Assembly: GCF_030324495.1 (NCBI RefSeq)
Contig: NZ_JACAGN010000004.1
Span: 186,001-250,000, forward strand
Direction: 5' to 3'
Source of the DNA: Myroides sp. 1354
Lineage (GTDB): Bacteria > Bacteroidota > Bacteroidia > Flavobacteriales > Flavobacteriaceae
DNA length: 64,000 bases
Shown: piece by piece, positions 18,531-27,316 of the stretch
How the letters are laid out: the number at the start of each line of letters is the position of its first letter
How positions within the stretch are numbered: position 1 is the stretch's first letter
Program-made: the position numbers and the translations under genes
Notes under the pieces: generated by a model
Seen by the model: only the letters and a program-made list of their open reading frames with translations
What the model was told of the DNA's origin: nothing
Database searches by the model: none

Positions 18531-19748
18531 CTATTTAGATTTACCAATTTTCATCAGTACTGGAGATAAAAAGGAAACTATTCCAATTAATATTGTTATA
18601 GAACCCGAGAGTAAAAACGAATTCGAAATTCCAATTTCTTCAGCTAATGCACCTGTAAATAACAAACCTATAACCGATGGCAACACAGCTAAACTGTAGT
18701 ATATAGAAAACACACGTCCCAACATGTTCGAAACAACTTCCAATTGTATTATCGTAGTAAATGATGCAGAAAATATCGACAGCGCAATACCACCCAATAT
18801 GGTTAATACAGCATATCCTATAAACCATGTTGATGGTATCAATCCACATAGCAAAAAGGAAGTTCCTAATAATACATGCATAGTATTAACCAAGGTGATT
18901 TTTTTAGTTTTTATTCTGAAAAAACCTAAAGCTGTTCCTCCTAATAGCATTCCTACAGACCAAGCAATTTCAATCACACTCATTTCCCATTTACCCCCAT
19001 TGTAATACTCAGTTGTTAATAGTGGGAACATAATTGCAGTTGGCATAATGAAAAATGTGACCATAATTGCATATAAGAAAAGTAGTGTCAAACCTTTATT
19101 CGTTAGCACGTTATTTAAACCATCTTTCAAATCCTTGATAACATAGCAAATTGAAAGTTTCGCTTCAGTTTTGATATGAGGAATATGAACAAACACTAAA
19201 GACACAATGGCGATAATTGCTCCAATTATATCTAAATACAATACGGTGGAGATAGGCATATAAGTAATAGCTAAAGTTCCCACTGCCGGACCAACTATTC
19301 CACTCACTGACTGTAACATTTGATTAATTCCTGCGACCCTAATTAGTTCTTTTTTGGGTACCAGAAGTGGAGCGACAGTTTGCATTGCAGGAGAATGGAA
19401 AGCATTTCCAATAGAACGTAAACCCAGCATCAAATAAATCCAGTTAAGATTGATTGTATCGTTTTGTAGGAGAAAACTTATAACTAATGCACATAATGCC
19501 AAAAAAATATCAGACACTATTAAGACTTTTTTACGGTTCCATCTGTCGATAAAAACACCCGCAAAAGTTCCTATTATAGCTTGTGGAAGCATACCCGATA
19601 TTCCTGCAAAAGCCAAGACTTCCGCCGACCTATGTTCTAAACTCAACCAAATAATAATTGCAAATTGAACGGCATAGCTGGTCAACATAGATATAAATTG
19701 CCCAGACCATATAAATACATAGGTCTGCACCCATTTTCTATTTTCCAT
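18531..19748 (-). CDS. mef: Macrolide efflux MFS transporter, Mef-like
   Basis: A 405-aa major facilitator with about 12 membrane segments that should pump 14/15-membered macrolides out through the inner membrane. Family signs are IWSGQFISMLTSYAVQFAII at the start, the loop motif DRWNRKKVLIVSD (about 68-80) and LRSIGNAFHSPAMQTVAPLL (about 110-128), all typical of Mef proteins. It is the first gene of the mef-mph operon and has a long leader with a possible leader peptide and competing hairpins (19795-19889). Best guess is a Mef(C)-type protein; a Mef(A)/Mef(En2)-type assignment is less likely given the partner mph. Confidence 0.88.
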   Translation of the reverse strand: MENRKWVQTYVFIWSGQFISMLTSYAVQFAIIIWLSLEHRSAEVLAFAGISGMLPQAIIGTFAGVFIDRWNRKKVLIVSDIFLALCALVISFLLQNDTINLNWIYLMLGLRSIGNAFHSPAMQTVAPLLVPKKELIRVAGINQMLQSVSGIVGPAVGTLAITYMPISTVLYLDIIGAIIAIVSLVFVHIPHIKTEAKLSICYVIKDLKDGLNNVLTNKGLTLLFLYAIMVTFFIMPTAIMFPLLTTEYYNGGKWEMSVIEIAWSVGMLLGGTALGFFRIKTKKITLVNTMHVLLGTSFLLCGLIPSTWFIGYAVLTILGGIALSIFSASFTTIIQLEVVSNMLGRVFSIYYSLAVLPSVIGLLFTGALAEEIGISNSFLLSGSITILIGIVSFLSPVLMKIGKSK

Positions 19749-19841
19749 GAAAATTTAATGAAATTGTTATACAACAAAAAAAGGAAGAGCAATACCAAGA
19801 TTGTCTTCTAAGAAGGGAAGTGTACTAAAGTGACACTTGGA

Positions 19842-19889
19842 TTAGTTATTCCAAGGTTTAGCCATCATTGCTGTATTTGAATAGTTCAT
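19842..19889 (-). CDS. Possible 15-codon leader peptide of mef
   Basis: The mef leader contains ATG followed by 14 codons and TAA (MNYSNTAMMAKPWNN). The codons for PW and the next bases include CCTTGG at 19851-19856, which can pair with CCAAG at 19836-19840; that CCAAG can instead pair with CTTGG at 19795-19799 nearer mef. Such mutually exclusive hairpins plus a short peptide are the hallmark of drug-induced ribosome-stalling attenuation. The ATG lies only 4 nt beyond the putative -7 element, so translation would be nearly leaderless; this weakens the case. Confidence 0.35.
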   Translation of the reverse strand: MNYSNTAMMAKPWNN

Positions 19890-19893
19890 AGGG

Positions 19894-19920
19894 CAAAGGT
19901 AAAAAAAATGTTGTCATCAA
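19894..19920 (-). promoter_or_regulatory. Putative mef-mph promoter
   Basis: On the minus strand a TTG (19918-19920) is followed after 16 nt by TACCTTTG (19894-19901), the Bacteroidota -33/-7 pattern with slightly short spacing. Transcription would start about 140 nt before mef. Confidence 0.5.
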
Positions 19921-19962
19921 TGTAGCACACGTAAAAAAATATTGAAAAACTATACTTGGATA

Positions 19963-21963
19963 TTATCCCTCTTGTATCAAATGCTGTAAGTCGGGGTCAT
20001 TCTTGATGCGTTCCATTTCGCTTTCTACAATCTGAACAACGTCTGCTTTAATTTGTCTGTAATTAGTTTCAACTACCTGTTGCATATTGTCGTTTCCGTC
20101 TTCATCGGTAAACGACAATATCTGCGGTATCTTTTTGTAGGCTTTGGTTTCGGCAGAAATCTTTTCGTTGTCCACCACGATTTCGGCGTGAAAGATTTTC
20201 TGCTCGATACGCTCATCAAAATTATCTGAAACAGAACCTACGAACATTCCCTGTGTCAAGGTGGATATTTTGGAGGCAGGTATAAGCGTGTCTAATTGTG
20301 TGGATATGGAAGTGGATTTATCATTGCGGTTTGTGGTGATGCTTTGACGTTTCTGCAAGACTTTCCCGAAGCGCTCTGAAAGGGATTTTGCAGTCTCCCC
20401 AACGACCTGTCCGCTAAAGATATTACCGACCAAATTTTGTATAACCTTGCTTTCCTTGTCGCCGTAATCCCTTGTTAACTGCGAATAGTCTTGGAAGCCC
20501 ATACACACAGCGACCTTATTGCTACGTGCGGTTGCGATAAGGTTGTCCAATCCTCGGAAATATATCGTAGGCAATTCGTCTATGATAACAGAACTCTTTA
20601 ACTGTCCTTTCTTATTGATAAGTTTTACAATCCTTGAGTTGTACAAACCCAAAGCGGAGGAATAGATGTTTTGACGTTCAGGGTTATTCCCGACACACAG
20701 TATTTTCGGCTCTTGTGGATTGTTGATGTCCAGTGAAAAATCATCCCCCGTCATGACCCAATAAAGCTGTGGCGAAATCATGCGTGACAATGGGATTTTC
20801 GCCGATGCTATCTGACCCTGCAATTGGTCTTGCGCTCCGCCTTGCCACGCATCCATAAAGGGTGACAGGTAGTTTTCCAGTTCGGGATATGAAGTAAGGA
20901 TAGTAAAAACATCTGCATATTTTTTATTGAGTAATTCGATGGCATGGGGAAACGTGCAATACTTCCCGTTTTCATAGATTTTCAGATACCAAATGATGGA
21001 AGCAAGCAATATAATAGGACTTTCTACGAAAAAATCCCCTTGCTTGGTTATCCACGTTCTGTTGAGGTTTAGCATGATGGTATAGGATGCTTCGTAAGCA
21101 TCGGATATATTCGTCATAAAGTTTGGATTGAGCGGATTGCATCGGTGGCTTCGGCGAGGGTCATCAAAGTTGATGACGTAAAACTTAGGCTTTACCTTAT
21201 ACTTATTGGAGTGTTTTAGCAAATGATTGTAGGCAATCGTGGAAAGGTCGTCAAACTTGAAATCGTAGATGTACATCGCAAACCCCTTTTCGATGTGTTG
21301 CTTGATGTAGCTGTTTACGATGGCGTAGGATTTTCCCGAGCCGGGAGTACCAAGTACAATCGAAGCTCGGAAAGGGTTGACGATATTAATCCATCCATTG
21401 TTCCACTTGCCTTTGTAAAAAAACCTTGTGGGAAGATTGACCGAATATTCATTTTCCATCAGACGGGTTTCCTGCCCAAAACTTTCGTTTTCATTATTGA
21501 AAACATCGTCCATCAGATTGTTGCGGAGTAGTCTGCTCATCCATACCCCTGCCATGAGCAAAGCTATATATCCAAAGCCTGTTGTAAGTATGTAAAGCGA
21601 TGTGGCAATCCCTGCCGACAGCTTCAACAATGGCGTGTTCAGAAAGAACAGCACAAAGCCAATAGCTAAGGCAGTGTAAATCTTACCCCATGTTATCTTT
21701 TCATTCTTTACGCCCTTAGTTCCGAGACAGCTTAACGCCAATAATACCAGTGCAAAAATCTTGGTGTAAAGCGTGTGTTCAAAAAGCCCTACGGTACGGT
21801 TGAAATTGGTCAATATCTTACCAATAATTTCCAGTGTCCATCCACGTTCGGCAAAGAACCCGTAACAGAACCAGTAAAAGTGCATCAGTACCAAAAGAAT
21901 ACTTACGGCACGCATAAAAGCCATGATTTTGGCTAATCCTCTCAAATCGTCTTCACCTTGCAT
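19963..21963 (-). CDS. mobC: Type IV coupling protein MobC/TraG (VirD4-like)
   Basis: The coupling ATPase that delivers the relaxase-DNA complex to the conjugation channel at the inner membrane. Its 666 aa have about four N-terminal membrane segments (to about residue 150), then Walker A GTPGSGKSYAIV (about 208), Walker B region SVIIDELPTIYFRGLDNL (about 462) and a conserved GFQDYSQL. Usually it is downstream of mobA-mobB in one operon; here lnu and aadS have been inserted between mobB and mobC, so its expression may depend on another promoter. Length is normal and no frame damage is seen. Confidence 0.92.
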   Translation of the reverse strand: MQGEDDLRGLAKIMAFMRAVSILLVLMHFYWFCYGFFAERGWTLEIIGKILTNFNRTVGLFEHTLYTKIFALVLLALSCLGTKGVKNEKITWGKIYTALAIGFVLFFLNTPLLKLSAGIATSLYILTTGFGYIALLMAGVWMSRLLRNNLMDDVFNNENESFGQETRLMENEYSVNLPTRFFYKGKWNNGWINIVNPFRASIVLGTPGSGKSYAIVNSYIKQHIEKGFAMYIYDFKFDDLSTIAYNHLLKHSNKYKVKPKFYVINFDDPRRSHRCNPLNPNFMTNISDAYEASYTIMLNLNRTWITKQGDFFVESPIILLASIIWYLKIYENGKYCTFPHAIELLNKKYADVFTILTSYPELENYLSPFMDAWQGGAQDQLQGQIASAKIPLSRMISPQLYWVMTGDDFSLDINNPQEPKILCVGNNPERQNIYSSALGLYNSRIVKLINKKGQLKSSVIIDELPTIYFRGLDNLIATARSNKVAVCMGFQDYSQLTRDYGDKESKVIQNLVGNIFSGQVVGETAKSLSERFGKVLQKRQSITTNRNDKSTSISTQLDTLIPASKISTLTQGMFVGSVSDNFDERIEQKIFHAEIVVDNEKISAETKAYKKIPQILSFTDEDGNDNMQQVVETNYRQIKADVVQIVESEMERIKNDPDLQHLIQEG

Positions 21964-22091
21964 AACAAAAAATTTAGTGATGCAGGGAATTTAAAGGCTA
22001 TTTAAAAGCACTTACACAAAGGGGTGTCAGATGGATTTTGGTGGCTTATTTTGGCTGAGTATCGTAGAAGCCGAAAAGGTTAAACTCGCTA

Positions 22092-22123
22092 TTGAGCATC
22101 AAGAGCAATTTTTTGTAACTTTG
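22092..22123 (+). promoter_or_regulatory. lnu: Putative lnu promoter
   Basis: TTG at 22092-22094, 21-nt spacer, then TAACTTTG at 22116-22123, an excellent Bacteroidota vegetative promoter. Transcription would start about 120 nt before the lnu start, leaving a leader that holds a 3-codon ORF (ATG AAG CTG TAA at 22154-22165) and a strong hairpin. Confidence 0.65.
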
Positions 22124-22193
22124 TTCCTTACAAAAACTAAAATATTTAATCCAATGAAGCTGTAAGTAACTTTTCTAAAATGGAATTGACAAT

Positions 22194-22216
22194 CCATCAC
22201 TTTGTATAAGTGATGG
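22194..22216 (+). promoter_or_regulatory. Strong hairpin in the lnu leader
   Basis: A perfect 9-bp stem (CCATCACTT with AAGTGATGG) closes a 5-nt loop 32 nt before the lnu ATG. With no T-run it is not a terminator; it may regulate translation of lnu or stabilise its mRNA. Confidence 0.5.
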
Positions 22217-22248
22217 TGAAATGCATGCAAAACTTTAAATTTAGCACA

Positions 22249-23019
22249 ATGACACAGTTACAAATGATTGATACGACCAAATCAATCGCTCAACAGGACG
22301 AAAATGTTTCCGCAGTTTTAATGTATGGGTCGTTTACCAAAAACGAGGGCGACCAATATTCTGATATCGAGTTTTATATTTTCCTGAAAAGCAAAGAAAA
22401 TTTTTCTACCCAAAAGTGGGTAAATCAGATTTATCCGACAGCGTTATATTTTACGAATGAATATGGCAGTGAAGTCGCAATTTTTGAGAACCTGATTAGA
22501 GGCGAATTTCATTTTTTAACAATAAATGAGATTGACGTTATAAAATCGTGGGATGGTTTTGTATCGTTCAGTGATTTTGACCAAATGAACTTAGTTGACA
22601 AAGACGGTCTTTTGACTGAAACACTTAATCAAATAAAAACAAAATTGCCCGACAGAACTACAAATGAAAATATCTTATTTTTAAGCCAATCATTACTGAA
22701 TGTATTGTTGACAACAAGTAACTTGATTAAAAGAAAGGAATACGCTCACGCTTACCAAAGTCTGTCAAACGTACAAAAGTATTTACTTTGGTTAATACGA
22801 ATAGCAACAAATCAAACCCATCATTGGGAAAGTCCGACAAAAAGTTTAGAGAAAGATATTGACAAAGATTGGTATTCAGAATTTAAATTGACAACATCTG
22901 ATTTGGACACTGGAAATTTAAAAGTAGCTTTCCAAAATTCATTGAACTTATCAAAAAAGCTGTTTGATGAATTAGGTGTTAAGACAGACCTAAAACGACT
23001 ACTAAATAGGATTGAATAA
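22249..23019 (+). CDS. lnu: Lincosamide nucleotidyltransferase, Lnu(F)/Lnu(H)-like
   Basis: It inactivates lincomycin and clindamycin by adenylylation. The 256-aa protein has the nucleotidyltransferase motif GS at 27-28 with D39 and E41 (MYGSFTKNEGDQYSDIEF) and family phrases FTNEYGSEVAIFENLIRGEF and HHWESPTKSLEKD. I chose the ATG at 22249 because homologues begin at MTQLQMIDTTK-like sequence; upstream GTG/ATG codons lie inside the leader hairpin. It is oriented against mobC and aadS. Lnu(B), (F), (G) and (H) are close relatives and the allele needs alignment. Confidence 0.88.
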   Translation: MTQLQMIDTTKSIAQQDENVSAVLMYGSFTKNEGDQYSDIEFYIFLKSKENFSTQKWVNQIYPTALYFTNEYGSEVAIFENLIRGEFHFLTINEIDVIKSWDGFVSFSDFDQMNLVDKDGLLTETLNQIKTKLPDRTTNENILFLSQSLLNVLLTTSNLIKRKEYAHAYQSLSNVQKYLLWLIRIATNQTHHWESPTKSLEKDIDKDWYSEFKLTTSDLDTGNLKVAFQNSLNLSKKLFDELGVKTDLKRLLNRIE

Positions 23020-23133
23020 CCGAAGTTTTCTACTTCTTTATGTGGTTGGGAAATGTTTATTGTTTGTAATCTATTCCGACAAATGCGGTTAACCCATCCA
23101 CTCTGTTAAACGTGGACATTAAAAGCTAACCAT

Positions 23134-23163
23134 CAAAGACCAAGATGTTAATCCTGGTCTTTG
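23134..23163. terminator. Bidirectional hairpin between lnu and aadS
   Basis: CAAAGACCA pairs with TGGTCTTTG across a 12-nt loop, between the convergent ends of lnu and aadS. The T-rich tract TTGTGGTTTTTG follows on the plus strand. Confidence 0.55.
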
Positions 23164-23180
23164 TGGTTTTTGTAGAAATC

Positions 23181-24056
23181 TTATTGTTTGTCCAAGTAGC
23201 TTTCTTTTAAATCGAGCAAATACTTTCTTATATCAGTCTCTAACTTTATAGGATATTCAAACCCCAATTTTTCTGACAATTCTTTACCAATTTCTGATAC
23301 TAAATCTGCCATTGCAAATAATGCATTCCAATTATCTTCAATGATACTTCCCGAAAATGTCTGCTCTACTTTTTGCCACATTTCAGATGTGAGGTATTTT
23401 TTAAAAAGTCTTCCAAATTTATTGGTTGTTATTTTCCAATCGTGTTGAATGGCAATATGCCATTCAATTAAAGGTATCAAGTAGTCGGTTCTGATATTGT
23501 TTTCCGACATAAATTTTGCATAAAACAACTCATCTCTTGCAAGGCTTTTTGCTACATAAGTGGTATCCCACCAAAAATCATTTAAAAGCTGTTCAAATTT
23601 TTGTTCGGTTGGTTTTATAATAATAGAAACCTGATATGTCGGTTTTTTCAGATTTTGGGTTAAGTTGTCTTTATCAATCAAAACTTTATAACCAATATCC
23701 CAATCTTCGCACAATTCATTTTGCTGAACTTCTTCTAAAAATTCTTTTTTGCTATATAGTTTGAAATCTACTTTTACATAATCATCGTATAAAACCATTT
23801 TCATTGCGTGTTTGTAATCAAAATAGGTTTCATCTTCTTCAATCATCGCAATTGGAATTCCAAAATTGCTTATCCAATTATTGTCTGAAATGTATGTAGT
23901 GTTATCCTCAAAAACAAGTTCAATATCCAAATCACTAAATTCATCAACAGATGCTAATGGATTTACAAGGGAGCTTGTTAGTAATACCGCTCTTATCTCT
24001 CTATTTTTTTCTGACCAATCAATGATACGCTTTAATTTCTCGTCTCTATACTTCAT
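23181..24056 (-). CDS. aadS: Aminoglycoside 6-adenylyltransferase (streptomycin), AadS-like
   Basis: It adenylylates streptomycin at position 6. The protein of 291 aa from the ATG at 24056 has the AadS/AadK pattern: MKYRDEKLKRIIDW, the nucleotidyltransferase site SSLVNPLASVDEFSDLDIE with D42 and D44, and the C-terminal IEWHIAIQHDWKI region with DFWWDTTYVAKSL before it. A longer start at 24080 exists, but MKYRDEKL is the normal family start. It begins 40 nt after the mobB stop on the same strand and may be expressed by read-through. The Bacteroides aadS is known as often silent in its original host. Confidence 0.88.
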   Translation of the reverse strand: MKYRDEKLKRIIDWSEKNREIRAVLLTSSLVNPLASVDEFSDLDIELVFEDNTTYISDNNWISNFGIPIAMIEEDETYFDYKHAMKMVLYDDYVKVDFKLYSKKEFLEEVQQNELCEDWDIGYKVLIDKDNLTQNLKKPTYQVSIIIKPTEQKFEQLLNDFWWDTTYVAKSLARDELFYAKFMSENNIRTDYLIPLIEWHIAIQHDWKITTNKFGRLFKKYLTSEMWQKVEQTFSGSIIEDNWNALFAMADLVSEIGKELSEKLGFEYPIKLETDIRKYLLDLKESYLDKQ

Positions 24057-24096
24057 GCTATAAATGCCAATATCTAACAAAAATATCCATTTATTT

Positions 24097-25386
24097 TTAA
24101 GGTAGCCTTTTTCGTTTCTTCTTTTTCTTCATACGGTTGGCAAATTCCTGTTCCTCGTAGTCTTCGCCCTGTGCCTCCGGCAGTAGCCCACCCAATCCGT
24201 CTATCAACAAATCATCGGTCGGCTGTTCTTTATTCAGAAAGTCAAAAAGTGAATGGGTTTCCTCTTTCTCTACGGTGTTGCCAGTGGTCGAGGACTGATT
24301 TTGTGCGGATGTTTTTTCCGCTTCTTGGCGTTGTCCGATTGCCTGCTCGTTCCACCGATCATTAAAGACATTAGCCGAAAGGTTTTTGCCCAAAGCCGAG
24401 CCGTTCCAAACGGTACGGCTTTCGTGGTCGATAAAAGTCATACCGTATATACGCCCCTCATCGTTGCGCCGTACCACGGTATTGATACCCTGCTCCAATA
24501 ACTGCTTTTTAAAATCGGCTTCGTTTGTAGCGGTGTGCATTGCCACTTCAATAGTGCTTTTGAGTACGGCTCTTACAGGGTCGGCTTTCATTTTCTCCTT
24601 AGCTGTTGCGAATTGGTTTTGCAGTTCGTCCAGTCCTGCCTGCTTGCCGAAAAGGGATGCCTTAAAAGGATTGCTCGCTTTTTCTCCCTGCCCGTTCAGT
24701 GCAAAATAGACAAGCCCATTTTTGGGCTGTCCGTGCAGTTCCCCTTTGACTTCCTCGGCGGTGATATTGAAAAGTGAAAGCAAGGCGCTGTATGCCCCAA
24801 GACTTGCGTACCCGTAATACTTCGGCAGGTGTCGCACCACCGAAGCGATTTGGCTCTTAACGTCTCCGGCTCTGTAATCCACCGGACGGAATACCTGCTC
24901 GTTTCCCGTGCGCTGTTTTTCAGTGGCAGGTACGAGGTTGTATTTTTGTTCCAATGCTCGGCAGATTTCCATCGAGCGTAACTTTTCGTAATTATCGGGT
25001 ATCTTTTTGCCGTAACGGTCAACGCAGGTAGATACGATATGAATATGGGTGCGTTCAATATCGGTATGCTTAAAAACGATATACGGCTGTTCGCCGTAGC
25101 CCAAACGCTCCATGTATTCCTGTGCCATTTTCACAAACTGCGCATCGCTGACCTTATCCGCAGGATCTGGGTTCAGCGAAATGTGCAGTACAGGTTTTTC
25201 CGTCCGCTTGTTTGCCATAAAATACGGTTCAAAAGAGCGGTGCAACTGTGCTACCGTATATCGTCCGTCCGGCGTTTCCATAATCCTTTGGGTGGCTAAT
25301 ATCTGTCCGTTTTCCTTTTCGACTTTAAGTTGATTGTAAGCAAGTGCGCCCATCATATTAGCCCCTCGACCAATTTTTGCTATCAT
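24097..25386 (-). CDS. mobB: Conjugative relaxase MobB
   Basis: The relaxase nicks oriT and stays on the transferred strand. The 429-aa protein starts MIAKIGRGANMMGALAYNQLK, and has the metal-binding histidine motif HTDIERTHIHIVS with H107, H114 and H116 in the relaxase/mobilisation nuclease fold. A candidate catalytic tyrosine is Y17. The C-terminus is Lys/Arg-rich (KKKKKRKRLP), fitting DNA binding. It follows mobA by 2 nt. Downstream the usual mobC is displaced by aadS and lnu. Confidence 0.93.
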   Translation of the reverse strand: MIAKIGRGANMMGALAYNQLKVEKENGQILATQRIMETPDGRYTVAQLHRSFEPYFMANKRTEKPVLHISLNPDPADKVSDAQFVKMAQEYMERLGYGEQPYIVFKHTDIERTHIHIVSTCVDRYGKKIPDNYEKLRSMEICRALEQKYNLVPATEKQRTGNEQVFRPVDYRAGDVKSQIASVVRHLPKYYGYASLGAYSALLSLFNITAEEVKGELHGQPKNGLVYFALNGQGEKASNPFKASLFGKQAGLDELQNQFATAKEKMKADPVRAVLKSTIEVAMHTATNEADFKKQLLEQGINTVVRRNDEGRIYGMTFIDHESRTVWNGSALGKNLSANVFNDRWNEQAIGQRQEAEKTSAQNQSSTTGNTVEKEETHSLFDFLNKEQPTDDLLIDGLGGLLPEAQGEDYEEQEFANRMKKKKKRKRLP

Positions 25387-25388
25387 TT

Positions 25389-25826
25389 TTAATCGCCTTT
25401 ATTGATGTGCTTGGCTTCAAACTCCTGTGTCAATTCCATGATTTCACGACATAGATTTGCCAATTCTGCTGTCTGTTTTTCCAGTTTAAAGAGGTAGGCA
25501 GATGCTTTCTTTTCGGAAAAATTGCGGTAGAGTATCTTTACAATCTGATTGTAATTGACACCGATTGCCCTAAACTGACCAAAGAAATTGGTTAGCCGTG
25601 TGTAATAATCCATAACAGCCATGTCCACCTTTACGCTTTTAATCGGCTTTTCAAAAAGTACGGAAGTAACAAACTGTGCTTTGTTATCCGCTCCCGATGC
25701 TTCAAAAAGCGAAAGGAATTTGGCATTTTCTTCGTCCGTAAGACGGAAAACATAGCGGTGGGTGCTTGGGTCTGCTTTAGGCTTGCGCCCACCTCTGTTA
25801 TTTTTCTTTTTCTCATTTCCATTCAT
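25389..25826 (-). CDS. mobA: Mobilisation accessory protein MobA
   Basis: A 145-aa oriT-binding accessory protein of Bacteroidota ICEs that helps place the relaxase. The N-terminus is basic (KKKNNRGGRKPKADPSTHRY) and followed by a ribbon-helix-helix-like segment (FRLTDEENAKFLSLFEASG), then a helical domain with the family phrase RAIGVNYNQIVKIL. The ATG at 25826 is used; a GTG codon just upstream is less likely. Two nt separate it from mobB. Confidence 0.9.
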   Translation of the reverse strand: MNGNEKKKNNRGGRKPKADPSTHRYVFRLTDEENAKFLSLFEASGADNKAQFVTSVLFEKPIKSVKVDMAVMDYYTRLTNFFGQFRAIGVNYNQIVKILYRNFSEKKASAYLFKLEKQTAELANLCREIMELTQEFEAKHINKGD

Positions 25827-26543
25827 CACAAATCCATTTTAATAGTTCAACAAAACCTCGACTTCGGAGAGTGTTTTAAAGCTCCCTGCAAGGGCAAGTG
25901 GTTTTGAGGCACAGAAACGGGTTTCGAGTGCCTTAAAACACAACTTGCTCTGTTCGGGTGAACAGAAAATCCGCCCTACGGGTCGGATTGGGTAAAGCGG
26001 AAAAAAACGGCTTTATGCCGTTCCGCCCACAACTTCCATACGCCAATGATTTTTCCATTCACCCCTTGCATTTAAGTCCTTACAAAGTAAGGGTAGCTTT
26101 TTCAAAGCATTGACCTATCCGTCACGACCAAACATTGCCAACAAATGCCCCAAACTACCGCATTAAAAGAGTGCATCGGAATAACCTGCTTCTTTGCGCT
26201 ATCAGTCACGCAAGCCTGTTTGCAGGCATCCGCTCCCGATGGCAGTTAGGAAAGCCGGAGCGCAGGAACACCGGAATACATGACGGCGTTCCGCATGGCA
26301 GACAGGAACGCCGGACGGCATGAAAGCTATCCGGTAGCCATTCCAACAAGCAGGACGATAGGCAAGCCATCGGTCTTGCCTGCATGAAAGCCCGAATGAC
26401 GGCACGGCTGACTGAACGGATGACGGCAAACCCGACAGACGGGAATGTACCAAGACTGCCGGACAGTGTGCAGGGATGACAGCCCTGCTCCATGCAGGAC
26501 GGCAGGCAGTCCACGGAAACAGAAACTTAAAAATAGAATAGAA
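25827..26543. other. mobA-traA divergent spacer, probable oriT region with degenerate GC-rich repeats
   Basis: This 717-bp spacer separates divergent mobA and traA, where oriT is expected in this ICE family. About 26170-26520 is unusually GC-rich and stop-poor, built from scattered variants of ATGACGGC, GGCAGnCAGGAAnGCCGG and GCATGAAAGC. Local hairpins include GGCAAG with CTTGCC (about 26351-26370) and GCAGGG with CCCTGC (about 26469-26487). Open frames on both strands here look like shadows of this composition, not genes. The nick site cannot be read without a homologous oriT. Confidence 0.55.
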
Positions 26544-27311
26544 ATGGAAGCAACAAACAGGACAAAATTTATTGCCTTTTCAAGCCAAAAGGGAGGCGTT
26601 GGAAAAAGCACGTTTACGACAGTTACGACAAGCATACTCCATTACCAAATGGGGTATAATGTAGCCGTCTTTGACTGTGACTATCCACAGCACAGCATCT
26701 GCCAAATGAGGGAACGGGATTTGAAAGCGGTCATGCAAAACGAGGTGTTGAAAAAACTGGCGCACCGCCAATTCTCCACCATCAACAAGAAAGCCTATCC
26801 AGTATTGCAAAGTAGGGCTGACAATGCACTAACAGATGCGCAGGCATTCGTACAGGATTCGGCTGTTCCCGTGGACGTGGTTTTCTTTGACTTGACCGGA
26901 ACGGTGAACACTACGGGCTTGCTCAACACACTGACAGGGATGCACCACATCTTTTCGCCCATCACGGCAGACCGTGTAGTCATGGAAAGCACATTGAGCT
27001 TTACCGATGTGCTGACAAATGTCCTTATGAAGCACGGACAGACCTCTATCGAAACCATACGGCTGTTTTGGAACATGGTCGATGGCAGGGAAAAATCCCA
27101 ACTGTACGAAATCTACGGCAACGTCATTAAGGAAGTCGGACTGCAAGTAATGGAAACACGCATCAGGGATAGCAAACGCTTCCGCAAAGAAAGCGAGGCA
27201 ACGGCAAAGACCGTCTTCCGTTCCACGCTATTGCCCCCCGATAAAAGGTTGATGAAAAACTCTGGACTGGATTTGTTCTTCAGTGAATTTTTAAGAACCA
27301 TTAACCTGTAA
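26544..27311 (+). CDS. traA: ParA-like ATPase TraA
   Basis: A MinD/ParA-family ATPase, 255 aa, first gene of the tra operon. The deviant Walker A is FSSQKGGVGKSTFTT at about residues 12-26, with VAVFDCDYPQ (about 44) and VVFFDLTGT (about 112) as further motifs. I take the ATG at 26544 because the conserved N-terminus starts there; the frame stays open upstream only because the repeat-rich spacer is stop-poor. Likely roles are element maintenance or positioning of the transfer apparatus. It precedes traB-like gene by 5 nt. Confidence 0.9.
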   Translation: MEATNRTKFIAFSSQKGGVGKSTFTTVTTSILHYQMGYNVAVFDCDYPQHSICQMRERDLKAVMQNEVLKKLAHRQFSTINKKAYPVLQSRADNALTDAQAFVQDSAVPVDVVFFDLTGTVNTTGLLNTLTGMHHIFSPITADRVVMESTLSFTDVLTNVLMKHGQTSIETIRLFWNMVDGREKSQLYEIYGNVIKEVGLQVMETRIRDSKRFRKESEATAKTVFRSTLLPPDKRLMKNSGLDLFFSEFLRTINL

Positions 27312-27316
27312 ATGCT

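Noticed and set aside
26135..26635. Several overlapping frames in the mobA-traA spacer
   Set aside because: Open on both strands because of stop-poor repeats; none has a conserved feature.
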